In this document: positions 1 through 7,196 of the stretch, piece after piece
Position numbering within the stretch: position 1 is the stretch's first letter
How the letters are laid out: each line of letters begins with the position of its first letter
Assembly (NCBI GenBank): GCA_019307545.1
Contig: JAFDJI010000046.1
Coordinates: forward strand, 1-12,765
Direction of reading: 5' to 3'
DNA length: 12,765 nucleotides
Origin: Deltaproteobacteria bacterium
GTDB lineage: Bacteria > Myxococcota_A > UBA796 > GCA-2862545
Position numbers and translations under genes: made by a program
Notes under the pieces: generated by a model
Databases searched by the model: none
What the model saw: the letters and a program-made list of their open reading frames with translations, nothing else
What the model was told of the DNA's origin: nothing

Positions 1-657
1 CGAGATGAACCCCTGCCGCCGAAGCTCGCCGCCCACCTTGGGGCCGACGGCGTCGATTTCGAGCACCTCGAAGGAGTGCTCGCCCATCACCTGCCGGATC
101 TCCTCCTCGATCTGCTGCGCGAGCCCGGGCATGTTGACGATGATCTGGTTCTCGTCGCGGCCCTGCCGGACCACGATGCCCTCCATGTCCCCGAGCACCT
201 CACCCACCTCTTGGGGCGCCACCGCGTCGCCCTTGTAGTAGATGCTCATCCGAGCCCCCACCTCGGCGTCGAACAGGGTGCTCTCGATCCAGTCCTCGCC
301 GAAGGCGGTGTGCAGCCGTGTCTCCACTTCCGCCCGCATCTCTCCGGAGCCGAAGGTGGTGTCCTGGATGCGGATGGTGAACTCGTGGTCGTCCGGGTGG
401 TTCACCTGCTGCACCGTGTCGTCGCTCAGCCCGAGCTGGACGAGCGCTGCGCGGACATCCGCGATCCCGGTGTCGTCGTGGAACCGGATGTGGATCTCGG
501 TGCCACCGGTGAAGTCGATGCCCCAGTTGGGACCCACCACGATGAACCCGATCCAAGAGGCCAGGACCAGGATCGCGGAGACCGCTCCGACGTACCGGAA
601 CGGCCGCATGAAGTCGATGTTCAGCTCGGTGAGGCGATTCTTGATGAACTCGAACAT
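1..657 (-). CDS. secF: Protein-export membrane protein SecF (partial, 3' end cut by window edge)
   Basis: Encodes the N-terminal 219 residues of SecF, which pairs with SecD in the inner membrane and uses the proton gradient to help SecYEG finish export. The sequence shows a first membrane segment at about residues 20-42. The SecF signature GIDFTGG follows at about 47-53, then a periplasmic region, and the VGPKVGGELRRQG motif at about 204-216 that precedes TM2; TM2-6 lie off the edge. The distance between the two motifs is about 150 residues, against roughly 100 in E. coli SecF. The region reads as two copies of the same P4-type fold (about 67-137 and 150-214), both ending in a hydrophobic-VG-type motif. 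The ATG start at 657 lies 9 bases after the secD stop, with a G-rich Shine-Dalgarno tract directly overlapping that stop codon. Identity is firm; the duplication is judged by eye. Confidence 0.95.
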   Translation of the reverse strand, partial: MFEFIKNRLTELNIDFMRPFRYVGAVSAILVLASWIGFIVVGPNWGIDFTGGTEIHIRFHDDTGIADVRAALVQLGLSDDTVQQVNHPDDHEFTIRIQDTTFGSGEMRAEVETRLHTAFGEDWIESTLFDAEVGARMSIYYKGDAVAPQEVGEVLGDMEGIVVRQGRDENQIIVNMPGLAQQIEEEIRQVMGEHSFEVLEIDAVGPKVGGELRRQGFIS

Positions 658-666
658 GCCGACCCC

Positions 667-3081
667 CTAGATCCGCAGTCGAGCTGTGGAGCTGCGGGTG
701 ATCAGCTCCATGAAGGTGCGGTTCACGAACAGCGCTGTGGTGAGCGTGGTCGCGATGCCGATGAGCAGGGTGACCGCGAACCCCTTGATGGGGCCGGTGC
801 CGTAGGAGAACAGCACCACGCCAGCGATGGCGGTGGTGACGTTGGCGTCCAGCACCGCCACCACGCCCTTCTCGAAGCCGGTCTCGACGGCCTTTCGGGC
901 GTGTTGGCCCAGCTTCAGCTCCTCGCGTATTCGCTCGTAGATGATGATGTTGGCATCCACCGCCATCCCGATGGTCAGCGCGACGCCGGCGATGCCGGGC
1001 AGGGTGAGGGTGGCGCCGAACAGGGACAGGATGGCGAACACCAGGAGCACGTTCAGCCCAAGCGCCATGTTCGCCAGGAGCCCAGCGGTCCTGTACCAGA
1101 GGGTCATGAACACCAGCACCAGCATGGAGCCGATCAGGGTCGCGTACGCACCGGCGTTGATGGCGTCCTGGCCCAGGGTCGAGCCGACCTGCCGCACCTC
1201 GCCGATGCTCACCGGGGCGTTGAGGGAGCCGGTACGTAGCACCAGCGCCAGGGTCTCCGCCTCCTGGAGCGCGTCCAGGGAGCTGCCCAACTCGATGCTG
1301 GCGCGGCCGCCACAGATCCGCTCCCGGATCTGGGGCGCGGACTTGACCTCTCCATCCAGGATGATGGCGAATCGGTCCTTTACGTGCTCGCCGGTGACGG
1401 TGCAGAACACCCGCGCGCCCTTGGGCTTGAACTCCAGCGAGACGTACGGGAGGTTGTTGCGGTCGAAGGCCACACCGGCGTTGTTCACGTCGTTGCCGGT
1501 GAGGATTATCCTGTCAAGGGGGTAGGCGTACACCCGCTGGTGTCCCTCCGGGGTGTCCTCGTACTCCCACATCACCAGCCGATCCTCGGCGAGCCGCTTC
1601 GTGGCCCAGAGCCACTCGTTGACCGTGGGGTCGTGGGCGTACTGCTCCGGCGGGAGGGCGTCCTCGGCGGCAGCGACCATCCGCTGCAGCTCCGCCTCGT
1701 CGAACTCCTCGTCGACGAGCCGGAACGCCAGGACTGCCGTGGTGCCGATGGCGTCGACGGCCTGTTGCAGGTCGACAATGCCGGGAAGCTGCACGTTGAT
1801 CCGTCCGCCCCCCTTCTTCACGATGGAGGGCTCCTTCACCCCGGTGGCGTCGATGCGCTTGCGCAGGGTCTCCAGGACCTGCTCCACCGCCGATTCCATC
1901 ACGTGTTGCTGGCGCTCCTCGCGCATGCCGAAGACGTGGACGTTGGACTGGGGGCTCTCGAGGTACTTGTAGTCGGGCATCGCACGCGCGAACCACTTCT
2001 CCAGGTCGGACAGCGAATCCGGGCTCTCGACCCGCATGATCGGGTCGGCCTTGTCGTCGCGGGCAGAGGTGATGGTGATGCCCTCGCGGGCCGCCTGCTC
2101 CTTGAGGTAGGTCAGGTCGCGGCTGACCTGGGAGAGCACGGCCTCGTCCAACTCCACCTGCAGGGTGAGGTCGATGCCCCCCTGCAGGTCGAGACCGAGG
2201 TTCATGCGGGTGTCGGGCAGCAAACCGACCAGCCAGGGAGGAACGCGGGATTCGGCCTCGGCCCCCTCACCGCTCCGGTCTTCGACCTGTTGTTGGTCGG
2301 AGGCCTGTTCCCTCTCGACCACCGCGATCCCACCAGGCACCCACACCGCCTTCACCGCAGTCCGGGAGGCCGCGTCGTCGAACACCCGCATGGCGAGGGA
2401 GTCTGCTTCGGGCGCCCAGGCGACGCCGCGGAGCACTTCGTCCACCGCCACCACCAAGAGCCCCGTGCCGGCCTCCATCCCCCGGGTGGCGAGCGAGACC
2501 GCATTGGGGTCGGCGGCGTCCATCCGCCTCACCTCCCCCTGAAGGGCGGCGAGGTCCAGGGGGGTAGGTCGACCGGCGAGGCTCTGGAGTTGGGCCCAGG
2601 TGACGCCCTGGTCGTCGAGGGCGGTGGCGATGGGAACGGGCAGGTCCGTCGGGACGGATGCCCCCCCGGAAGGCGGAGCGCCTCCCTCTTCCGCAATGCC
2701 GGTCGCGGCTACGACATCGGCGAAGGCGTACAAGGACAGCACTCCGTTTGGGGCGAGGGCCTCGGTGAGGTCCTGGCGGCTGCTGCCGACTGCGAGCACC
2801 ACCCGGAGGTGTTCCTCCCCCTCGGTGACCCGGGAGTAGTGGAGTCCGATCGCGTCGAGCCGTGTCCGCAGGGTAGCGAGGGCGTGCTCAGCATCGCCGT
2901 CGAACGCGACGTTCACCTCGAAATCGGGGGCGTCGGTGGCGGTGGGGGCGTCCACCGCGGCCGCGCTGTCCGCGAATCGGGACTGCGGGTCTTCCTGGAG
3001 GATGGTCGGCAGGAGGATGTAGATCGACCCGAAGAACATCACCGCGATCACTGCGAGGCGGAACCAGTAGGCCTTCTCCAA
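667..3081 (-). CDS. secD: Protein translocase subunit SecD, enlarged
   Basis: SecD, the larger half of the SecDF proton-driven export motor; 804 residues against about 615 in E. coli. TM1 is at about 8-28. The LGLDLQGGIDL motif is at 295-305, the P1 motif (TLRKRIDATGVKEPSI, then INVQLPG) at about 405-434, and the P1 head at about 525-600. Five further membrane segments span 643-787. D709 in the GMAVDANIIIYERIREE stretch matches the proton-path aspartate of TM4 (E. coli D519). In E. coli about 90 residues separate TM1 from the GLDL motif; here there are about 265. Residues 54-256 resemble a second, degenerate P1 domain: TLRTRLDAIG at 70-79 and a GVAWAPEADSLAMRVFDDA-type stretch near 219-238. 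The start is TTG at 3081, 9 bases after the yajC stop, with a GGGGGT tract spaced as a ribosome site; the next ATG would delete half of TM1. Operon yajC-secD-secF. Confidence 0.96.
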   Translation of the reverse strand: MEKAYWFRLAVIAVMFFGSIYILLPTILQEDPQSRFADSAAAVDAPTATDAPDFEVNVAFDGDAEHALATLRTRLDAIGLHYSRVTEGEEHLRVVLAVGSSRQDLTEALAPNGVLSLYAFADVVAATGIAEEGGAPPSGGASVPTDLPVPIATALDDQGVTWAQLQSLAGRPTPLDLAALQGEVRRMDAADPNAVSLATRGMEAGTGLLVVAVDEVLRGVAWAPEADSLAMRVFDDAASRTAVKAVWVPGGIAVVEREQASDQQQVEDRSGEGAEAESRVPPWLVGLLPDTRMNLGLDLQGGIDLTLQVELDEAVLSQVSRDLTYLKEQAAREGITITSARDDKADPIMRVESPDSLSDLEKWFARAMPDYKYLESPQSNVHVFGMREERQQHVMESAVEQVLETLRKRIDATGVKEPSIVKKGGGRINVQLPGIVDLQQAVDAIGTTAVLAFRLVDEEFDEAELQRMVAAAEDALPPEQYAHDPTVNEWLWATKRLAEDRLVMWEYEDTPEGHQRVYAYPLDRIILTGNDVNNAGVAFDRNNLPYVSLEFKPKGARVFCTVTGEHVKDRFAIILDGEVKSAPQIRERICGGRASIELGSSLDALQEAETLALVLRTGSLNAPVSIGEVRQVGSTLGQDAINAGAYATLIGSMLVLVFMTLWYRTAGLLANMALGLNVLLVFAILSLFGATLTLPGIAGVALTIGMAVDANIIIYERIREELKLGQHARKAVETGFEKGVVAVLDANVTTAIAGVVLFSYGTGPIKGFAVTLLIGIATTLTTALFVNRTFMELITRSSTARLRI

Positions 3082-3090
3082 AGAAACCCC

Positions 3091-3426
3091 CTACTTGCTT
3101 GCCTTGTCGGCGCTGCTCTCATCCTGCTTGCGGGCGACCGAGGCCTTCTCGTAGGTCAACCGGACCTTGCCGCTTGCCTCCACGACGACGGTGTTGGTTC
3201 CCACCTCCACGATGCGGCCGTACAGGCCGCTGGACAACACCACCCGGTCGTCCTTCTTCAATGCCTGCACCAGGGCCTCGTGGGCCTTCTGCTTCTGGGC
3301 CTGGGGCCGGTAGATGAGGAAATAGAAGATCGCAGCCAGAACCGCGAATGGGAGCAGACCCTCGATGAACGAGGGTCCAGATGGCATGCCTTGGGCCAAC
3401 ACCAGGGCCAGCGCTGGTTCGACCAT
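3091..3426 (-). CDS. yajC: Preprotein translocase subunit YajC
   Basis: YajC is a small inner-membrane protein that associates with SecDF; 111 residues from the chosen start. A single hydrophobic segment spans roughly residues 22-38 (LLPFAVLAAIFYFLIYRPQ), followed by the family hallmark YRPQAQKQK. The cytoplasmic basic and beta-rich domain includes LKKDDRVVLSSGLYGRI and VEASGKVRLTYEKASV, the usual G-G-x-x-G-x-V-type core in slightly altered form, and the tail is charged. The open frame extends to a GTG at 3462, but no ribosome site precedes it. ATG at 3426 has GGGAGGG three bases upstream, so it is preferred. First gene of the yajC-secD-secF unit; it probably has its own promoter or reads through from tgt across a 111-base gap. 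Confidence 0.95.
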   Translation of the reverse strand: MVEPALALVLAQGMPSGPSFIEGLLPFAVLAAIFYFLIYRPQAQKQKAHEALVQALKKDDRVVLSSGLYGRIVEVGTNTVVVEASGKVRLTYEKASVARKQDESSADKASK

Positions 3427-3429
3427 GCA

Positions 3430-3436
3430 CCCTCCC
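3430..3436 (-). promoter_or_regulatory. Ribosome binding site deciding the yajC start
   Basis: On the minus strand this is GGGAGGG, followed by TGC and then ATG at 3426. It supports the internal ATG over the upstream in-frame GTG at 3462, which has only CCCGGACC before it. Confidence 0.7.
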
Positions 3437-3461
3437 GATGGGATTCCGCTGAAGGGAAACA

Positions 3462-3494
3462 CGGTCCGGGTCGGGTCAAGGGCAACCCGGGCCG
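3462..3494 (-). other. Hairpin in the tgt-yajC gap; possible attenuator or weak terminator
   Basis: Within the 111-base gap (3427-3537), arms 3462-3471 and 3485-3494 are complementary over ten positions with one non-Watson-Crick pair (an A-C mismatch in minus-strand RNA) and a 13-base loop. A short TGTTT run follows on the minus strand, far weaker than a standard U-tract. It could separate tgt transcription from yajC or sit in the yajC leader. A TATAAA box on the minus strand at 3509-3514, just upstream, might be a -10 element, but I see no matching -35. The rest of the gap shows nothing recognisable. Confidence 0.35.
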
Positions 3495-3537
3495 CACGAC
3501 CACCGGGGTTTATACGTCCGCAGGCGCGGGCGCCACT

Positions 3538-4665
3538 TCAGGCCGGTTTTGAAGCCCGTGTGGATTCCTCGCGCAGCCCCCGAAGACAGGTCGCGTCCCC
3601 GTCGGCGATTGCCGCCCGCAGCCGCGTGGTGAGGTGCTGGTAGTAGGACAGGTTGTGCAGGGTGAGCAGACGGCGCCCCAGCAGCTCTTCGCTCATCACC
3701 AGGTGGCGGAGGTAGGCGCGCGAGAAACCGGTGCACGCCTCACAGGCGCAGGTGGGATCCAGCGGGTCGGGGTCCCGGGCGTGGCACGCGTTGCGCAGGT
3801 TGAGCCGCCCGACGGAGGTGAAGGCCTGTCCGTGGCGCCCGGAACGGGTGGGCAGTACGCAATCGAAGAGGTCCAGACCCCCAAGCACCGCCTCCACGAT
3901 GTCGCGGGGGGTCCCGACCCCCATCAGGTAGCGAACCCGGTCGGGCGGGAGGTGGGTTGCGGTGAGGCAGGCCAACTCCAGCATGGTCTCCCGCTCCTCC
4001 CCTACCGAGAGCCCGCCGACGGCGTAGCCGTCGAGCGCCATCCCAGAGAGCTCCTGGGCGTGGGCGACACGAAGGTCCGGGTACATGCTGCCCTGGACGA
4101 TGCCGAACAGGGCGGTGCGCTCGGGTGCGTTGCGGGCTTTCTGGGCGCGCTCCAACCAACGGGTGGTGCGTGCGGCCGACTCCGCGGCGCGGGCTCTTGG
4201 GGCGGGCCACTCCAGGCACTCGTCGAAGGCCATGGCCACGTCCACTCCGAGCGCTTCCTGCACCTCGACGGCCACCTCCGGAGTCAGGGTGCGGTATGCA
4301 CCGTCCAAGGGGGCACGGAAGCGCACCCCATCCTCGGTCACCGTGGTGTGCTCGCGGAGGGAGAACACCTGGTATCCGCCGGAGTCGGTGAGCAGGGGTC
4401 CCTCCCACCCCATGAAGGAATGCAGACCTCCCAGGGCCCGGATGACCTCGTGCCCCGGTCGGATCCACAGGTGGTAGGTGTTGGCCAGCACCATCGAGGC
4501 GCCCAGAGCGTGCAGTTCGGTCGGGGTGACGCCGCGGACGGTGGCGCGCGTCCCCACGGGCATGAAGCACGGGGTGGGGACGTCGCCGTGGGGCAGGTGC
4601 AGGATCCCGGTGCGGGCTTCGCCGGCCGAGGCGAGAAGGGTGAAGCTGGCGGGACGTCTGGTCAT
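3538..4665 (-). CDS. tgt: Queuine/preQ1 tRNA-guanine transglycosylase
   Basis: Exchanges guanine 34 of GUN-anticodon tRNAs for preQ1, a step towards queuosine, in the cytoplasm. At 375 residues it is full length. Motifs in order: GTRATVRGVTP (38-48); ANTYHLWIRPG (61-71); TDSGGYQVFSL (93-103) with the base-binding D94; DVAMAFDECLEWP with D148; GIVQGS (188-193); GGLSVGE (217-223); and DLFDCVLPTRSGRHGQAFT, where D268 matches the nucleophilic aspartate (E. coli D264). Zinc ligands are C306, C308, C311 and H337 (the CxCxxC plus His pattern). The ATG start overlaps the queA stop as ATGA and lacks its own Shine-Dalgarno, so it is probably translated by coupling to queA. Substrate (preQ1 rather than queuine) is inferred from the bacterial queA partner. 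Confidence 0.97.
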   Translation of the reverse strand: MTRRPASFTLLASAGEARTGILHLPHGDVPTPCFMPVGTRATVRGVTPTELHALGASMVLANTYHLWIRPGHEVIRALGGLHSFMGWEGPLLTDSGGYQVFSLREHTTVTEDGVRFRAPLDGAYRTLTPEVAVEVQEALGVDVAMAFDECLEWPAPRARAAESAARTTRWLERAQKARNAPERTALFGIVQGSMYPDLRVAHAQELSGMALDGYAVGGLSVGEERETMLELACLTATHLPPDRVRYLMGVGTPRDIVEAVLGGLDLFDCVLPTRSGRHGQAFTSVGRLNLRNACHARDPDPLDPTCACEACTGFSRAYLRHLVMSEELLGRRLLTLHNLSYYQHLTTRLRAAIADGDATCLRGLREESTRASKPA

Positions 4666-5681
4666 GACAGGAGCATCGCATCCCCGTACGAGTAGAAGCG
4701 ATACCCCCGCTCCAGCGCCTCCCTGTACGCTTCCAGAAGCCGGGTGCGCCCGACCAGAGCGGCGACGAGCATCAGCAGGCTGCTGCGCGGGAGGTGAAAG
4801 TTGGTGAGCAGCCCGTCGAGGGCGCGAAAAGTGTAGGGGGGGTGGATGAAGAGGTCGGTCATGCGGGCCTCGGCCTCCGGGACCCGCTCCCCCACCGGGG
4901 TGGCTGCTTCCAGGGCGCGGGCGCTGGTGGTTCCCACCGCGAGCACCCGGCCACCCTCGGCACGCGTCCGGCGGATGGCCTCCACGGTTTCGGGGGGGAT
5001 GGAGAACGGCTCGTGGTGCAGTCGGCGCCGCTCGAGATCCTCCGTGCGCAGGGGTCGGAAGGTCCCGATGCCCACGTGCAGGGTGAGGGTCGCGAAACCC
5101 ACGCCGCCCTCGGAAAGTCGCTCCAGCACCGCTGGCGTGAAGTGGAGCCCCGCGGTGGGGGCTGCGGCGGCACCCAGCGGGCCGGCATAGACGGTCTGGT
5201 AGCGGGTGGCATCCTCGGCGTCGGCTGGTCTGCGGATGTAGGGCGGGAGCGGCATGGCACCCTGGGCCGCCATGACCTCCTCTGGGGGACGATCCAGGGT
5301 CACCACCACCTCGGCGGCGCCCTTGTGGGTCACCTGCACCGTCCCGCCCCCGTCTAGCGCGAGCACTTCCCCCTCTCGGAGCTTCCTCGCAGGGCGTGCC
5401 AGGGCGCGGATCGGGCCGGGTCCGGGCTCCAAGAGCAGGATCTCGACCTTGCCGCCGGTCTCGCGGTGGGCGTGCAGTCGGGCCGCCATCACCCGGGTGT
5501 CATTGGCCACGAGCAGATCACCGGGACGCAGCAAGTCGACAAGGTCCGAGAACACCCGGTGCCGGAAGGGTCCGCCGTCTCGGGGCACCACCAGCAGCCG
5601 CGCGTCGTCCCGCCGGGGCGCGGGTCGGGAGGCGATGCGGTCCTGAGGAAGGAAGTAGTCCCAGTCGTCGAGGTCGATCAC
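4662..5681 (-). CDS. queA: S-adenosylmethionine:tRNA ribosyltransferase-isomerase
   Basis: QueA transfers and isomerises the ribosyl moiety of S-adenosylmethionine onto preQ1-modified tRNA to form epoxyqueuosine. It acts directly after Tgt, encoded next to it. Family motifs: VANDTRVMAARL (58-69) followed by ETGGKVEILLLE; PLPPYIRR and RYQTVYA (about 145-166); AAPTAGLHFT (173-182); LHVGIGTFRPL (201-211); VGTTSARALE (249-258); LLTNFHLPRSSLLMLV (291-306); and a C-terminal YRFYSYGDAMLLS. The frame stays open to 5873, but the added sequence is arginine/cysteine-rich and overlaps the divergent S1 gene. GTG at 5681 gives VIDLDDWDYFLP, matching the usual N terminus, and 339 residues, matching the family length. 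The ribosome site (GGGGCGG) is only moderate. Head of the queA-tgt pair. Confidence 0.95.
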   Translation of the reverse strand: MIDLDDWDYFLPQDRIASRPAPRRDDARLLVVPRDGGPFRHRVFSDLVDLLRPGDLLVANDTRVMAARLHAHRETGGKVEILLLEPGPGPIRALARPARKLREGEVLALDGGGTVQVTHKGAAEVVVTLDRPPEEVMAAQGAMPLPPYIRRPADAEDATRYQTVYAGPLGAAAAPTAGLHFTPAVLERLSEGGVGFATLTLHVGIGTFRPLRTEDLERRRLHHEPFSIPPETVEAIRRTRAEGGRVLAVGTTSARALEAATPVGERVPEAEARMTDLFIHPPYTFRALDGLLTNFHLPRSSLLMLVAALVGRTRLLEAYREALERGYRFYSYGDAMLLS

Positions 5682-5740
5682 CCGCCCCAGGTATCGCGAT
5701 GCGTCATGGACCGGGATACCGGGGGGCCTTCGGAGGATGC
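5682..5740. promoter_or_regulatory. Divergent promoter region between queA and the S1-domain gene
   Basis: These 59 bases must hold the start signals for both genes. I see no convincing -35/-10 pair in either direction. An inverted repeat GGTATC (5690-5695) / GATACC (5715-5720) spans the gap and its left arm overlaps the palindrome ATCGCGAT (5693-5700); it could be an operator or chance. GGAGG at 5732-5736 is the ribosome site for the S1 gene. Confidence 0.4.
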
Positions 5741-7042
5741 ATGGCCACAGACCGCAAGACCCTGCGCAAGAGCGGCAGTGGGCCCGACAAGAAGCACGTT
5801 GCCCACGCCGAGCCGGGGGACGACCGTGCCCACGACGTAGCGCTCGGACCCCGGGCGCGATCCTTGGATGCACCCGAGCCCGTCGGGGAGCGACACGGGC
5901 CTCGGGTGGACACCACGGACCTGATGGCGCTGGCAGAGATGGACCCCTCCGAGGTCGCCGCCGCCATGGGGGAGCGGATCGTCCAGCGCCGGTACCGTGC
6001 GGGAGAGGAGGTCACGGGCCGGATCACCAGCATCAGTCGGGGCCATGCCCTGGTGGACCTCGGTGGGAAGTCGGAGGGCATCCTGGCGCTGGCGGAGCTG
6101 GATGGCGAGGGCGTCGGCGATCCCGTGACCGCGTGGGTCCTGGCGGCCGGAGAGGCCGGTGTGCAGCTGTCCCGTCGCCTGTCGGGACGGGCCGCCGAAC
6201 AGTTCCTCACCGAAGCGGCGGAGACCGGCGTCCCGGTCGAGGGCCGGGTGCAGGGCCGCAACCCTGGCGGCTTCGATATCCAGATTGGCACCGTGCGGGC
6301 CTTCTGCCCGGTGTCGCAGATCGACCGCACGCCCGGTGCTGACCTGGACAGCTACCTGGGACAGACCCTCACCTTCCAGGTGATGGAGGCCGGGGATGAC
6401 GTGGTGGTGTCACGGCGCATCCTGCAGGACTCGGTCCTGGAGGAGACCCGCGAAGCGTTCTGGGCCACGGCAAAGGACGGGGATGCGCACGTAGGCGTGG
6501 TGACCTCGGTGAAGCCCTGGGGAGCTTTCGTGGACATCGACGGCGTGGAGGGGCTGGTTCATCGCTCCGAGTTGGACTGGGACGACGTCGAAGACGCCAC
6601 GACCCGCGTGCACCGCGGCCAGACTCTCGAGGTGCACATCCTCGAGATGGACCGGGTGTCAAGGAAGCTGTCGCTGTCCGCCAAGGACCCGGATGCGACC
6701 CCGTGGGATCGCATCGGGCAAGACTTCGTGGTGGGCGGCATCTACTCGGGCACCGTGAAGGGCGTGGAGCGCTACGGGGTCTTCGTGCAGATCGCCCCGG
6801 GTCTGCAGGGCCTGTTGCACGTGTCTCGGCGCGAGGCCGGCGAAGTGGGCCTGCCCAAGCCCGGGGAGTCGATCGAGGTGAAGCTCGTGGGCGTGGACCG
6901 GGACCGCCGCCGCCTGGAGCTTGCGGAGCCCGGGTGGGAGGGGGGTGAAGCGTTTCAGCTGCGCGAGGGAAAAGAGGAGAGCGCTGGCAACGCGTCCCTG
7001 GGAACGCTCGCGGACCTGCTGAAGGGGTTCAAACTGGACTAG
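5741..7042 (+). CDS. Protein with four S1 RNA-binding domains (RpsA-like)
   Basis: A 433-residue cytoplasmic protein expected to bind RNA. After a charged, probably disordered N terminus (1-60) come four OB-fold S1 domains: about 86-146 (VTGRITSISRGHALVDLGGKSEG-type core), 163-226 (more divergent), 247-314 (HVGVVTSVKPWGAFVDID, the most canonical) and 330-395 (GGIYSGTVKGVERYGVFVQI). A conserved-looking tail LGTLADLLKGFKLD closes it. Ribosomal protein S1 usually has six such domains and sits near cmk, so this is more likely an S1 paralogue affecting translation or RNA decay; its exact role is unknown. The frame is open from 5396, but ATG 5741 has GGAGG four bases upstream and removes sequence that overlaps queA. 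The alternative ATG at 5737 is out of frame. It is transcribed divergently from queA and converges on the glycosylase gene. Confidence 0.88.
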   Translation: MATDRKTLRKSGSGPDKKHVAHAEPGDDRAHDVALGPRARSLDAPEPVGERHGPRVDTTDLMALAEMDPSEVAAAMGERIVQRRYRAGEEVTGRITSISRGHALVDLGGKSEGILALAELDGEGVGDPVTAWVLAAGEAGVQLSRRLSGRAAEQFLTEAAETGVPVEGRVQGRNPGGFDIQIGTVRAFCPVSQIDRTPGADLDSYLGQTLTFQVMEAGDDVVVSRRILQDSVLEETREAFWATAKDGDAHVGVVTSVKPWGAFVDIDGVEGLVHRSELDWDDVEDATTRVHRGQTLEVHILEMDRVSRKLSLSAKDPDATPWDRIGQDFVVGGIYSGTVKGVERYGVFVQIAPGLQGLLHVSRREAGEVGLPKPGESIEVKLVGVDRDRRRLELAEPGWEGGEAFQLREGKEESAGNASLGTLADLLKGFKLD

Positions 7043-7196
7043 GGGGGCGCGGAGCGCACGCTCGATGTCCGTGTCCACGGCAGTGGTGCCAATTTGCTTC
7101 GGAGTGCAGGTCCAAGTTCAGGTTTGGGTCCAGGTCCAAGTTTGGGCTTGGGTCCAAACCTGGACGTGGACCTGAACCGTCTTCTGCTGTGGTCCT
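7043..7196. other. Convergent intergenic region, possible bidirectional transcription stop
   Basis: This 154-base gap separates the stops of the S1-domain gene (plus) and the uracil-DNA glycosylase gene (minus). About half of it is the purine/pyrimidine-phased hairpin array at 7108-7179. The flanks (7043-7107 and 7180-7196) show no gene, promoter or further repeat. A structure here could block read-through from both sides, but no canonical intrinsic terminator with a U-run is visible on either strand. Confidence 0.4.
7108..7179. repeat. 72-bp (RRRYYY)n degenerate hexamer array forming a long hairpin
   Basis: From 7108 the sequence alternates three purines and three pyrimidines (AGG TCC AAG TTC AGG TTT ...) for 24 triplets. 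Only G7166 and G7179 break the rule. The individual bases vary mostly by transitions; GGTCCA recurs at 7109, 7127, 7133 and 7151, all in one hexamer phase. Because RRRYYY is its own reverse complement in purine/pyrimidine terms, the block folds on itself. Arms 7116-7123/7170-7177 (GTTCAGGT/ACCTGAAC) and 7128-7135/7158-7165 (GTCCAGGT/ACCTGGAC) pair perfectly and are joined by three G-T wobbles. An inner CCAAG/CTTGG stem (7136-7140/7147-7151) closes a six-base loop. It lies between two convergent genes and has no U-tract. Confidence 0.85.

Noticed and set aside
76..1239. A 387-codon plus-strand frame
   Set aside because: Antisense to secF and secD; histidine/aspartate/glycine-rich shadow translation without domains.
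1384..3552. A 722-codon open frame on the plus strand
   Set aside because: It lies antisense to secD and yajC, which have unmistakable family motifs. The encoded sequence is low-complexity, rich in H, V, G and R, as expected for the complement of GC-rich codons.
5396..5740. Upstream extension of the S1-domain frame
   Set aside because: It is antisense to queA, lacks S1-like sequence, and a good GGAGG site precedes ATG 5741.
5682..5740. PreQ1 riboswitch ahead of queA
   Set aside because: The gap is short and shows no H-type pseudoknot layout or A-rich tail; queA is downstream of preQ1 synthesis and not a usual target.
5682..5873. Upstream extension of queA to 403 residues
   Set aside because: The added residues are Arg/Cys-rich with no family similarity and overlap the S1 gene; GTG 5681 gives the normal QueA start and length.
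7116..7177. Classical intrinsic terminator
   Set aside because: The hairpin is long, but no U-run follows on either strand, so a standard Rho-independent terminator is not supported; kept as a repeat/structure instead.
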